A stretch of 64,000 nt of DNA, from positions 267,148,572-267,212,571 of the forward strand of contig NC_079147.1 of NCBI RefSeq assembly GCF_945859685.1, in the 5' to 3' direction. The notes under the pieces were generated by a model that was given only the letters and a program-made list of their open reading frames with translations, was not told the origin of the DNA and did not search any database. Made by a program: the position numbers and the translations under genes. Positions 34,365-44,949 of this stretch are shown here, in pieces; the first letter of the stretch is position 1, and each line of letters starts with the position of its first letter. Origin of the DNA: Eupeodes corollae. Its lineage: Eukaryota > Arthropoda > Insecta > Diptera > Syrphidae.

Positions 34365-34466
34365 TCAAAATCTGTATTGAATACCAACTTCTCCCCTATT
34401 GTCATTATATCTGAATTGTCTTGAAGCTTGAGCATAAACGTCAATATTATCACTCACAGGATGTGA
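34365..34466 (-). pseudogene. Pseudogene D: truncated fourth immune-type peptide copy
   Basis: A minus-strand frame ending in TGA (34365-34367) gives about 33 codons homologous to the last third of genes A-C: HPVSDNIDVYAQASRQF then RYNDN and VGIQYRF. Shared landmarks are HPV, VYAQ, RQF, YND and a V-G-I-Y-F end. Homology stops at ~34466, where sequence of the dispersed AT-rich repeat begins. The HHGRHG part, the first exon and the promoter are gone. Substitutions relative to A-C are more numerous than among A-C, so it is either old or was more divergent before truncation. Confidence 0.8.
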
Positions 34467-34469
34467 TTT

Positions 34470-35190
34470 TTCTCAAAATTTGTCCTAATGTTGGAAATAA
34501 TATTTATTATAAGAAAAAATTAGTAAGAAGCTATTATCTCAAAGTTTTTAAAAGATATTTGAGTCGAAAATCACTTTTTACCAACTTTTGTTAATTTTTT
34601 TTCGGTTTTTAATTTTTTGTAACAAACTGTCAATTAGATTTTTCTCAAAATTTTATCAAATGTCAAAAACATTATTCTTCGTTGCACAAAATTGTTTTAG
34701 AGATGAAATGATATTTCAGTCGTAAAATTTTGGAGGTGACAAATTTTTTTTATAGTTTTAATGATTTATAAAAAACCGTTATATTGATTTTTTTTAAAAA
34801 TATACCTGTTTAGTATCACGTTATAACATATTATATAAAATTTAATTCAAGTCTCTAGCGTTTTTGGTTCGTAAGATATTTAGGGTTAACCAAAATGTTC
34901 ACCTTTTTTCAAACTGCTATGGTAAAAAAAACCACCCACGCAATTTTTTTGAGAGCCCTTTCTGCATCTTTCTGCCTTATTATCTGTATAACAAAATTTA
35001 TTTCAAATCTATATCTCTTCTGGTTCTTGAGCTATTGAAGACGAAAAAAACGTCGCGAACGTACGTACACACGCACGCACAGACATCTTTCTAAAAATCT
35101 TTTATTTCGACTCTAAGGACCTTGAAACGTCGAGAAATGTCAAAATTTTCAATTTGACAAATCGGACCCATTACAATAACTTCCTATGGG
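34470..35190. repeat. Dispersed AT-rich repeat, copy 2
   Basis: Contains two or three diverged monomers starting with GATTTTTCTCAAAATTT (34469, 34637) or a related block (34790). A more conserved right half at 34954-35190 matches 100-185 and 470-550 in this window. It includes a CGCACGCAC/GTACGTAC segment (35060-35080) and ends in CCTATGGGAAGTTAAAAAT. Non-coding. Its insertion or expansion adjoins the broken end of pseudogene D. Confidence 0.7.
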
Positions 35191-35204
35191 AAGTTAAAAA
35201 TACA

Positions 35205-35780
35205 CGAGATAATTTTTCACAAATTGAAATAGAATCGAAAGCCTTGAGCAAAGAAGTTAATCAGGAATTTTCTGATTTCAATAAAAGGAAAATTACAAAA
35301 AACGACGGATAAAAAGAAACGCTCAATAGATCCGATAAGCCTAGAATAGGCACTTTTTGGGTAATAATAGATAAATTGCTCACAGAAATACACATGAGGA
35401 TTGAAGCTTACAATAACATCACTGATATCTTCGGATTTTTTAACAATATTTTAAGTATGAGTGAAGTAAAAATAAAAGCAAAAAATTTAGTCGAAATTTA
35501 TCATAAGGATTTAGAAAATGAATTAACTTACGAACTAGAGCACCTTATTCAAATGATGAAATTGAAGCCACATGTGTTTTCTTTTCAAGTTCAAAAAGAA
35601 AAAAGTGAACTTATTTTACCAGTAAAATACTTAGCTGGATCGTTGAAAAACAAATGATTGACTTTAAATCGTTTAGCAATCGAATCCGAATTATGAAGAT
35701 CAATTGAGTTTAATGATTTGATTCAAGATTTTGTAAAAATGAAATCGAAAACAAAAATTTTGTTTAATAATTATTATTTA
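35205..35780 (+). mobile_element. hAT/ZMYM1-like transposase fragment
   Basis: Plus strand: a degraded ALSKEVNQEFSDFNKRKI segment, then an open stretch 35376-35657 with RIEAYNNITDIFGFF, LSMSEVKIKAKNLVEIY and HVFSFQ. A further ESELMKSIEFNDLIQ-like remnant extends to ~35740. The spacing is that of the DUF4371/hAT region of ZMYM1-like proteins, which are domesticated or active hAT transposases. Both ends are missing. The Helitron 3 terminus at 35781 interrupts it. Confidence 0.5.
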
Positions 35781-36795
35781 CTAGCTGGTTTACCCGACTT
35801 CACCCGGGAGGTATTCAACTATTTTATATAAAAAAATTAGGATGAAAAACTTCTATTTTCTTATATTGTACCTTTTTTATTTAATAATTTTTATAAAGTA
35901 TCTCTATACATATTTCTATTATGGTTAAAATACTTTTTTGTAAGCATGCAGATTTTTTGCCGAGCTGACACGGAAGCAAGCAACATAAAATTGTCCGTGG
36001 GTAAAACAGGGATATGTGATATAAATGCCTGCAACCCTTAGTGTCCGTGCCTTATTGATAGACATAGCAAAACAAAGCTTTATAGGGCATTCGTTAGTAA
36101 TCATCAGTATCCTGGGAATGAAAACGCTTTAACCTTGGGCTGAACCGGAAAGAATTTTAGCTTCAATCGCTTTCCCCTGCATAGTTACTATCCGTAATCT
36201 AGTACCATTGCATAATTTCGGTGCATTTAATTCCTCATAAGTATTATTGGAGCCGCAATTTTCAAGTCTAGTTTATGCCAAGGAAGTTCTAATGTATTCA
36301 AAGAATTCAAAAATTCTATTGGAATATCAATAGCATCATCTTGATCAGTCAGATTATCAATAGAAAGATAAGTTTGTTGATGGGCTTCAAACATTGAAAG
36401 AATTTTATGATTTATGCTTGGAACAGAATCGTTTTTAGGTTCTAAAATCACTCGTTCGCGTTACCAGTCATCCGTTTTTTCTGAAATTTGGGCGACGGGT
36501 AAACATTAGCTTTTAATTCATCTTGTCTAGTTACGCTAGTAGCAAATGTTGGTTCTATTAGTACTTCACCATCATTATTTAAAATATTTCCATTTCCTAT
36601 ATCCAAAAGAGTCCTTGAAAATTGTGCTGCATTACTATCACCACCCAAATGTACGCGCATATTTGTGGTCAATCTTAAAAGTTTGACAGAAGTCCACAGA
36701 AAATACGATTTTATACCTCTTGGCACACCTGCAAACAGTATCACAACACCTCTCATCGGACGTTACTCAGTTCTAAAATTCCTAAGAGCTTCAGG
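35781..36795 (-). mobile_element. Helitron 3, 3' half with terminus
   Basis: Minus strand. The 3' end is CTAG (35781-35784) next to T, preceded by a CCCG...CGGG hairpin (35793-35808), fitting the Helitron rule of a hairpin just inside CTRR. Helicase pieces: MRGVVILFAGVP and TTNMRVHLGGD (36448-36756), then QQTYLSIDNLTDQDDAID and IAAPIILMRN (36227-36451), and a remnant of the motif VI end at 35940-36180. Closest relative in the window is Helitron 1. The 5' half is absent. Confidence 0.78.
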
Positions 36796-36810
36796 CTGGT
36801 CGCGGCATTA

Positions 36811-36854
36811 TTAATTAAACTTCACTTCACTTTTAATTAAACTTCACTTCACTT
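36811..36854. repeat. Perfect 22-bp tandem duplication
   Basis: The unit starting TTAATTAAACTTCACTTCAC occurs twice (36811-36832, 36833-36854) at the broken end of Helitron 3. Confidence 0.85.
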
Positions 36855-36879
36855 CAATCCACTTCTTAATTATTTATTT

Positions 36880-37210
36880 AATAGAAATAGTTTTAATATT
36901 GATTTCTTACAAATATCAAATTGTCATCGATACGTCATTACATAGCTGTCATTTTACGTCAGTTACATAGCTGTCATTTGCGTTTTGTTATTCCAAGTCT
37001 GATTCTTTTTTGTTATACCACGTTTTATAGTGACTGACGTTTTATGTCAAGTCACACGGGAACGCTGTCGAACGGGATAAAAAGTATCCTATGTCCGTCT
37101 CCTGGCTCTAAGCTACCTCCCTACCAATTTTCAGCCAAATCTGTTCTACCGTTCTTGAGTTATAAGTGGTGTAACTAACACGACTTTCTTTTATTTTATT
37201 TATAACGTAT
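36880..37210. mobile_element. Possible transposon terminal region
   Basis: A non-coding block with two TTACATAGCTGTCAT repeats (36941, 36961), then a stretch with AAAAAGTATCCTATGTCCGT and CTGTTCTACCGTTCTTGAG. Blocks of this style flank Helitrons and other insect elements. The assignment is from general resemblance only. Confidence 0.3.
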
Positions 37211-37560
37211 ACTTACTAATTCTATCTAATAAATCCTAATTACTACATAACTGTTTCCTTTTAATTTTTAGTGTTTTGAATAATCAAAAAGAACTGGTCT
37301 GACGGTTTTGAGTTCATGGTTTTGGATTACAAATTGGGTTGTGTGGGTTTAAAGCTTTTGGGCTTACGATTTTTATTTGCGATTGCAAAATGAACCCATT
37401 TAATTTTTAAAAAACGTTAAAAAAAAGCCCCTGATGCATAATTAGCCCCGGTATCAAAAATTCTTCATCTTATTGGAGCACTTGGGGGATAGCTTCTCGG
37501 ATTTTCAATGCGTCAACTCCTCGGCGCATCTTCTATGAGATCGTGGACTCCTCACGCCCC

Positions 37561-37680
37561 GGGTTAATGGGCTAGCTCGCTTGGAGTTTAGGACGCTTTG
37601 GGTTATTTGGTTGGCTCGCTTGGGGTTTAGGCCTCTTTGGGTTATGGGGGGTTGGCTTGCTTGGGTTTTATATCTTTTTA
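37561..37680. repeat. Three imperfect ~39-bp tandem units, GC-rich
   Basis: Units begin GGGTTAATGGGCTAGCTCGC, GGGTTATTTGGTTGGCTCGC and GGGTTATGGGGGGTTGGCTT, each followed by a CTTGG-GTTTAG block. The stretch 37440-37750 is markedly richer in GC than its surroundings. No frame or motif assigned. Confidence 0.7.
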
Positions 37681-38364
37681 GAGGGCCTCAAATTTGAAAT
37701 AGCCCCGGGCCCCCATTTTCTATCATCCGGGCCTGTCTATTGGGCAGGATCGAAGGACCCCTACTTTTGAATTTTGAATTGATTATTACAAAAATACGAA
37801 TTACAAAATTATCTAATGTGATTAGATTTATTGTTTCTTAACTAAGTTATAAATTCAAAACAATTTAATCGTATTTAAATATTATAAATAGGAAGAAACT
37901 AATAAAATGTTCACTAATGTTTTGTTGTTTTTCTTTTATTTTGTACTTCGATCATAGGTTAGGTTAATTTATATTCATATATAAGAAAGCTTCTTTTAAT
38001 TTTATTGGAACTTATGTTCCAATACACATATTTCTAATTATACAATTATTTTTCTTTAATCAATGCTAAAGTTTTCAAAATTTTGATGTTTTAGTAAATT
38101 CAAAAATGTTTTAAAAAACACAACATTTTTCGCTCAAAATAAATAAATCCAAGCTTTAATTAACTGACTATAGACAATGAACTTAACTTCTATCAACATC
38201 TTTTTTCTGCTCATTGCCATACCACCTTTTTTTGGTTTGAGAAGTTTTTAAAAGATTGTTATTTCAAAAATATTGTGATTTTAGATAGCACCAACAAAGT
38301 AATCAAAAGCGCTAATAGATCATATAAATAAATTACATTGTTTTAAAATATTTTATTTTTGTAT
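37681..38364. other. AT-rich spacer, no gene
   Basis: Nothing recognised between the tandem repeat and the 3' end of gene B. Confidence 0.45.
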
Positions 38365-38426
38365 TTTATTGGTATGTACAGATTTAATTAAAACTAAAAG
38401 TAAGAGTAATTTTGAAAATGTGTTAT

Positions 38427-38716
38427 TTAAAATTTATATCTAACACCAACGTGTCCACTATTGTCGTTATATTTGAATTGCTTGGAAACTTGACCGTAAA
38501 CATCAACATTTTTACCAACAGGGTGAGTATAAGTTACACTTGCACTTGCTCCATGACGACCATGATGCTCCCCACGTACTTCCACTGTCCTCTTTGGTTC
38601 GTTATTGGATTTCTAAAAAATAAAAACAAAATTATTTTCACAAACAAAATTAAATATAGGTAATTTAGGCAATAATATTTGTTTTATAATATATAACTTT
38701 AACTTACGTCTGCCAT
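38427..38716 (-). CDS. Gene B: leaderless cationic immune-type peptide, 64 aa
   Basis: Two exons: 38708-38716 (Met-Ala-Asp) and 38427-38612 (61 codons plus TAA). The 95-bp intron has GTAAGT and TTTTTTAG borders, phase 0. Exon 2 starts KSNNEPKRTVEVRGEHHGRH and ends GHVGVRYKF. This is almost identical to gene C from its presumed processing site onward, but there is no signal peptide or pro-region. The encoded start lies exactly where C's mature peptide begins. A polyadenylation signal is at 38365-38370. The promoter has kappaB, GATA and TATA. The intact frame, splice sites and promoter argue for a working gene. Family uncertain (attacin/diptericin-like beta strands). Confidence 0.82.
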
Positions 38717-38761
38717 TTTTCTATATATCCTTTAACTTTTTTTATTGAGTTTCAATTACGA

Positions 38762-38842
38762 AATGATATCAGACGTGTGCTATACATTCTCTTTTATACT
38801 TAAATTATGTTATCATTTTCAATAAAATACAAAAAAGTCCCC
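38762..38842 (-). promoter_or_regulatory. Gene B core promoter and kappaB/GATA sites
   Basis: On the minus strand: GGGGACTTTT (38833-38842), GATA (38811-38814), TATAAAA (38792-38798), and an ATCATT initiator-like site 34 bp downstream (A at 38764). The leader is ~48 nt. Order and spacing match genes A and C. Confidence 0.78.
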
Positions 38843-38849
38843 TTTAATA

Positions 38850-40250
38850 TTTATGAATAGCTTCAATTGAGAACTTAATTTCTATGAATCACATAAAAGA
38901 AACAAAATCCATTATCAAGTCATTTGCAAGAAACAAAAAAAGTACCTTCGACTTACACCAACATTCTTATTTGCGTTGTAGATTATTGTATAATGTTTCG
39001 ATCACTACAATGCAATGCATGTTTTATTACTTTAGCTGTATAATTTTATGATAAACAATAGGAAAACAATGATAGAAGACATTGATTAAAAAGTAGCATA
39101 TGAGTTTAAAATTAAAATAGGAAAAGATTGGAAATCTGCAGATTTTGATCAAATTTTATTTGTAATTTTCATAACCAGATCCGCTAAAAAATTAGACTAG
39201 TCTAGGAACTTCGTAACTCTTGAACTACTGATACTTTAACTTTTACAACCTAAAGAAAGTACAATGTAAAAAGTTTTATTCGAACCATTAAGAAAATGTA
39301 CAGTTTTTTTTAACAATTTTAAAAATGGTTCCTGAAAAGAACGAGGAAAAAATGATATTCCAATGATATTAGTTGGTAACATATTGTTAATGATTTTGGC
39401 CCAATAATATTCCAAGTGTCAACATGTCAAAAAAGCAGAGAAATCGTGTAAAATAGTTGTAATAATCTTATAGTTATTTATAAAATTTAAAATCTGGAAA
39501 AACTTTAGTAATCATTTAAAAGAGAAATAATAAATAATAAATTCAGATTCTTACTGGTAGACGGCCATAAGCCATACCGATACGACTTATAAGATGAATA
39601 CATTATATTATGTTTTTTAAATATTATATGAAAATGTTATATATATTTTATATATGAGTTAAATACCTAAAAAAACTAACTATTCAGATTCTTAAGAACA
39701 AACCTTTTAAATTTTGTGTTGTATTCTAAAAAAACAGCGTTTTTTGTTTTCTTAACACAAACTGAATTTCCTAAAATTCGTATTCAAATTGCATCTTATT
39801 TTTTTTGACTCACATAAAGAGTGTTAGACTTTCTTAAAGTGTTTTTATCTAAAAGAATTGATTAAATACAAAAACTTTTAAGAAACACTCTTCAAGTGAA
39901 TTTGCTTTGGATATTTTAGAATTGAGATACATGAATTTCAAGAATATAAATGTCCCAAAATCAGCAAAAGTGCCAATTTTTGAAACTACATTTTTGAATT
40001 TTGAATTTTTTTCCCAACTTATTTTCTTACATTAGGTAATTTGTTTTTCATTTTTAGAAAAATTGTGTACTAACAAAAATTAACCATTTCTTTGAATTCA
40101 AGAAACAATTATTTTTCTTTCTCCAATTTGTAAGTTTTGTTTACTGTTTTTTGATCAAAATATTTGCAAAAGATGTAGGAGTATGCAGACTGAAAATGAT
40201 AGAAATAATAAACTCCCAGAAATTGCGTCAGAAGAAAATATGTCAAACAA
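38850..40250. other. AT-rich intergenic, no gene recognised
   Basis: No open frame with a motif, no recognised element terminus. Confidence 0.5.
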
Positions 40251-40252
40251 TT

Positions 40253-40866
40253 CTTTTTAAAGAGTTTTTCAATAAGGGCGGGTAGATGTTGAAATGGAAT
40301 AAAACAAGCTGTGCGTGAGGTATTGCATGTATGCCATTAATTGTGGAATATGACATCATTCGAATGCCCGACTCGGCTTCTAACGGTGGCACGGATGCGA
40401 GTTGTCCGAGTGACTCTTGAGCATAGAACCGACTGAATTTGAGCGATTGCTTGTGATATGTTCACCTTTAGGGCATCGGTCGATTGTGGTTTTATTATCC
40501 ACTGGTGAACCTTGCGTGAGTTGGTGTCGTCCTATATACGGCAATTTCGCTTGTTCATGGTTATGAACTTAAAACCCCTGGGTCAGTTGAATCTTGTACT
40601 GGTGTCACCCAAATCCCGACACAAAATTCGCCAACTTGAAGTCTGCGCAAAGGCTGATTTCTTGTGCTAGGCGAGGAATAGACTGCCTCGGGCAGTACAC
40701 TTTTACGGTCTTTGGCGGCGATGTTCCCGGCTGATCCTGCGTTTCTTGAAGGTACGGTTGTTGGCTGATTGTTTAATGAACCAGTCGTCTCAAATTTGGC
40801 CACCAAACGTTGAAGAGTCGACCTTGAAGGGCCACCCACCATGTCTACCGTAAAAAGCACGCAACG
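40253..40866 (-). mobile_element. Mariner-like transposon remnant
   Basis: Minus strand: the HTH part STLQRLVAKFETTGSLNNQP with SRNAGSAGNIAA (40740-40850), a middle piece with MNKRNCRI (~40540, the YVNKQNCRIW block), and the C-terminal RSRVGHSNDVIFHN end (~40335-40380). The segment TTTTTCAATAAGGGCGGG at 40265 resembles a mariner 3' end. The catalytic centre is mostly deleted. Its 5' edge is fused to RTE-like RT sequence. Confidence 0.72.
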
Positions 40867-40867
40867 T

Positions 40868-42985
40868 TTGAGTTTACATAATACGGTAGAGAGGATCTTA
40901 CACGCAATGTAAAGGAGACTGATGGCTCTGTTAGCGCATTTAAGAGGATATAATTTCTTATGTATCGGGCAAACTATGCTGAGATTCCACTCATCGGGCT
41001 TGTTTTCTTCACACCATGTTTTGCAGATGAGTTGGTGCATGCTCCGTACCAAATCATCGCCTGCTGCTCTGAATAGTTCGGCAGCGATGCCGTCAGCTCC
41101 AGCAGCTTTGTTTGACTTAAGTTTAGATATAGCTATCTTCACTTCGTCAAGGTCGGGTAGGCGGAATTGTTGATCTGCGTCGCCGAGGTTGAGTGGTTCT
41201 ATCTCCCTTACTGCAGAATTCGGTTCGTCATCGCCGTTATATAATTTGAAGAAGTGATCTTTCCATATTCTCAGCATCGACTGCGGTTCTACTACGATGT
41301 TCCCCTGATCGTCTTTACAGGCTTCGGTTCGTGGCTAGTACCCTTGGGAGTTTTTTTTTACCTTTTGGTAAAATTTACGAACCTCATTCCTGTTGTGACA
41401 TCCCTCTATCTCCTCGATCGCGCGCTTCTCATGCTCTCTAGTCCTTTTGTGCAGCCTCTTGTTTTGTATGCCTCTTGCTTCGCTGCGTGCGCTTGCCGGC
41501 ATTCGTCGTCAAACCAGGGGTTTCGCAGTGGTGGCCGTATGAAACTTAGAACTTCAGAGGCGGCATCTCTGATGGCTGCAAGGCAATGTTGCCACTGGTT
41601 TTCAATGCTTAATGCAGGAAGCATAGGACTCTTTAAGAGGTTATTAGAGACTTGATCGGAAAAGGACATGGTAGTAGTAGCAATTGTAGCCGTCTAACGT
41701 CAAACCTTCTCACAGTTCTTCCTTGTTTTGGATTGGATCGAGATATCCGTTGGCCTCTCGGAATGTTCGGATATCCTGGATACTGGAGAAGTGTCGTACG
41801 TCGATCGCAATGTGGTCAATCTGGTTGACGGTTGATTGATCAGGAGATTTCCATGTCCCCTTGTGGATATTAAAATGAGTGAACTGCGTACTAGCTACCA
41901 GAACGTGTCCCGCAGCGAAATCGATCAGCCTGAATCCGTTGTCGGAGGTAGTGTCGTGCAGGCTGTATTTCCCGATTATGCCACCAAAGATGTCTTCTCT
42001 TCCTAGCTTGGCATTAAAATCTCTTAAGACAATTTTAATGTCATATCCAGGGCACTGCTCATATGTCTTGTCCAAGAGCTCGAAGAATATGTCTTTGGTC
42101 TCTTCATCTTTCTCCTCTGTTGGGGCATACCCGCATATTACGCTTATGTTGGCGAATTTAGCCTTGATGCGGATTGTCGTGATGCGCTCGCTCACACTGT
42201 TGAATCTCAAGACTTTTTGCCTGAGCCTAGTTCCAACAACAAATCCACACCCAAATAGACGCTGTCTTTGTTCTCGGTAGCAGTCGCCGTAGTAGATATC
42301 GCAGTCTTTTAGTTTGCGTTTGCCCGGTCCATCCCATCGCACTTCTTGGATGGCTGTAATATCTGCCTTGCAGCAGTTAAGGGCTTCCGCTAATTGTTCG
42401 GCTGCACGTGGTCTGTTAAGGGACCTAACATTCCACGTACATATCCGAAGTTCGTTGTCCTTATTTCGTTTGCGTGGGTTGTCAACAGTGAATCTGTCCG
42501 TATCCGAGGCTTGTTGGTCCTTCGAAACTTATGGTATTTTTCACGGGGCCAGGAAGTCACCCCGACGGCTCAACCCCCAACCTGGAGGTTGTGCCATAGT
42601 ATAACTCCAAGGAAGGGGAGCCGGATAAACCGCTCCTTTTGGCCTGGGCTCCGAATATGTCGAAGAAGCCCTATAAGGTGTTCACTTAGTAGTTCAACCT
42701 TACTGGAACTGCAGACGCCACCGTTGATTCTATCTCGAGAATTCATCCACTGCCGTCTGGATAAGGAGAGATGACTTAGCGGAAACACCTCTCCCCCACT
42801 CTCTCGTTTGCGGCCCTCAGAACTTTAAACTGGGGTTAGAACCCAATCTCCAGTTGAGGTACTAGGCACCCGATGTTCACCGCGGGGAGGTGAGAGTAGG
42901 AGTTGATAGACAGAGGTTTGTTTTGAGAAAAACCTGTGGACGCTTGTGTCCTCTTGAATGCACATGTCTACCATTTGAACATCTG
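40868..42985 (-). mobile_element. RTE-like LINE copy 2, 3' third replaced by mariner
   Basis: Minus strand: the 5' region shared with copy 1 (42390-42985), endonuclease in one long frame (41710-42342, with FFELLDKTYEQCPGYDIKIV, FNAKLGREDIFGG and QSTVNQIDHIAID), a linker (41406-41669), and the RT N-terminus (41000-41277, RLPDLDEVKIAISKLKSNKA). Homology ends at ~40868 in the KILSTVL block, where mariner sequence follows. The endonuclease frame is intact for 210 residues, better preserved than in copy 1. Confidence 0.85.
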
Positions 42986-43257
42986 ATTTGGCATAAGCAA
43001 CTGAATAATAAACAAAACATTTGACAGATGTCATCAAAACAAAGTGACCTCCACGGCGCGGGCGTGCCATAATCTAACAGCGCCAATTGAGAAACCCTTT
43101 ATATTAAATTCTGTTTTCTTATCCTTTGATCAAGGTTCACTGGAAAATTTTCTCACTTTCTATATTTTCATAATGCATTTATAGAAATGGCAATAAGAAC
43201 AAAATATATTATTTTTGGAAATAACCACGTTCTTGAGACCACAGTTTCTAACAATTA

Positions 43258-43508
43258 GGAGCTACTTATAGCTATCATTGGTTTTCATCATTGAAACTGA
43301 TCATTGGAATTTTGTTGGCAGTTCATTTAATTTCCGACAATTAATTTTCCACCGACAGAATCTATCATTGAAATTTTTTTTTCAAAAAAATTCAATGTGT
43401 GATTTCCGATCAAACAATATATAATTTTCGTTTCTAATCAAAAACACAGTCAAATATCCATTGAAAACATTTTCCGGATTGTTTTCAATGATAGCTATAA
43501 CTGGCCCC
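43258..43508. mobile_element. MITE with 24-bp inverted termini, TTA target
   Basis: A 251-bp non-coding element flanked by TTA (43255-43257 and 43509-43511). Left end: GGAGCTACTTATAGCTATCA. Right end, reversed: GGGGCCAGTTATAGCTATCA. About 20 of 24 positions match. A 3-bp TTA/TAA duplication is characteristic of PIF/Harbinger-type elements. No internal frame, so any transposase would have to come from elsewhere. Confidence 0.65.
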
Positions 43509-43511
43509 TTA

Positions 43512-44430
43512 TGAATTGAATGTATTTAAAACCTCTCTAAACTATTGTTTTTTAGCTCTTAGGGCATATTTATAAAAATGTTGCAATATTGGAATGCTTT
43601 CATATGTAGAGAAGAGATCCGTCCAATTTAAATAGTTTTTAAATAGTTAAACCATGTCTTGTAGTGTTTTAAAATATACCCTAATAACTAAAGTTGTCAC
43701 TTTAGTCTCTGAGTACCAGAAATTAATTCTTAGAGTATCTTTTTAAAAAATTTGGTTTTGTACATAGTCTCAGAAAAAAATGATTTTCAAACTCAAAGCT
43801 AAAAACAACAACAAATATTTAGACAATATCTTTGTTTAAATTTGTATTTTATTGGGTCCAATTTGTTTTCAGAAATCAATGTCAATTATTGATTAAACAC
43901 AAAATAAAAAAAAAAAACCTTTAAATATATTTTAGAATGATAATTTATTATTAATATTTTCGTTATTAAAAATGTGTATTTGTTGTATTTGTAGTTAGGT
44001 ACGTTGAAATTGGAAAGTGTATTTATGGTCAAGAAATTGATTGAAGAAGTCAGTCTTACGGACCTGATTCCAGGAATAACTTCTGTTATTAACTTAAAAT
44101 TATAAGAACTGCAGAAAGGTACTTGGATAGTTAATACAAATACTGTGAATTAAACTTATTGGTCTCGAAGTGAGAATTGAATCTTAAACTGACTAATTTA
44201 GTCCCTGTAAAAAGTGATAGCTGCCTAAGTGGTTGAACGCCAACAACTTTATCCTTAGTTATATTTTAGTTATGACTTTTTAAAATTGGTATTCCTATTA
44301 AGAAAACTATAAAGTAGCATCTCTAAACCTGAAAAAAAACTAAACTATTATCTGCAGTTAAATTTTGTATCTAACAAATTCTTTTTTAATTTTGATGCGC
44401 GTTTATGTTCTCGCTGAACTAAATCAAATT
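43512..44430. other. AT-rich spacer, no gene
   Basis: Nothing recognised between the MITE and the 3' end of gene C. Confidence 0.5.
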
Positions 44431-44508
44431 AAAAGTATTTATTTTGTATTGTTTTTAAGCGTTTTAATACTTTAATAAATAGTTTAGGTAATACACAAAA
44501 TAAATGTT

Positions 44509-44894
44509 TTAAAATTTATATCTAATTCCAACATGACCACTGTTGTCGTTATATTTGAATTGTCGAGAAACTTGACCGTAAACATCGACATTTTTACCAA
44601 CAGGGTGGGTGTAGGTTACACTTGCACTGTCTCCATGTCGACCATGATGCTCACCGCGTGCTTCAACTGTTCTCAAAGGTTGATTATTATCAGGTGAACG
44701 AACGTGCCTGGTTAATACTTCCCCTTCATTTAATGAAGCTTCCTGAAAAATTAACAAATCAACAATTAAAAACAAAATAAATTGAATTAAAAAAAAAAAC
44801 AACTTACGATAACTCCTTCTTCTTGTTGGGGAATAGAAGCACTCAAGGCCACGGAAATAATTGCACAAAGAATGATAATTTTTGCTGCTGCCAT
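44509..44894 (-). CDS. Gene C: secreted cationic immune-type peptide precursor, 106 aa
   Basis: Exon 1 is 44808-44894 (29 codons) and exon 2 is 44509-44742 (77 codons plus TAA). The 65-bp intron has GTAAGT and TTTTCAG borders, phase 0. Residues 1-18 form a signal peptide (KIIILCAIISVAL core). Residues 19-44 are an acidic pro-region ending RHVR, a furin-like site. The mature peptide (residues 45-106) starts SPDNNQP, has VEARGEHHGRHGDSA, then beta-type strands VTYTHPV, VDVYGQVSRQF and GHVGIRYKF. It is basic and His-rich. Layout and length fit a secreted antimicrobial or immune-induced peptide; attacin/diptericin-like, but the family is not firmly recognised. Polyadenylation signal 44438-44443. 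Confidence 0.85.
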
Positions 44895-44949
44895 TTTTAT
44901 GGGATACTGATTTCTGTTCTCAATTTAAGCTTGAGACTTGAAAATATCA

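Noticed and set aside
36838..36862. Short direct repeats resembling a CRISPR array
   Set aside because: Only two abutting 22-bp units without spacers, in a eukaryotic context.
42570..43086. Short frames with Pro/Arg-rich composition upstream of the RTE-like endonuclease
   Set aside because: The region is the shared 5' part of two LINE copies, but the frames are not conserved between copies, so no ORF1 is claimed.
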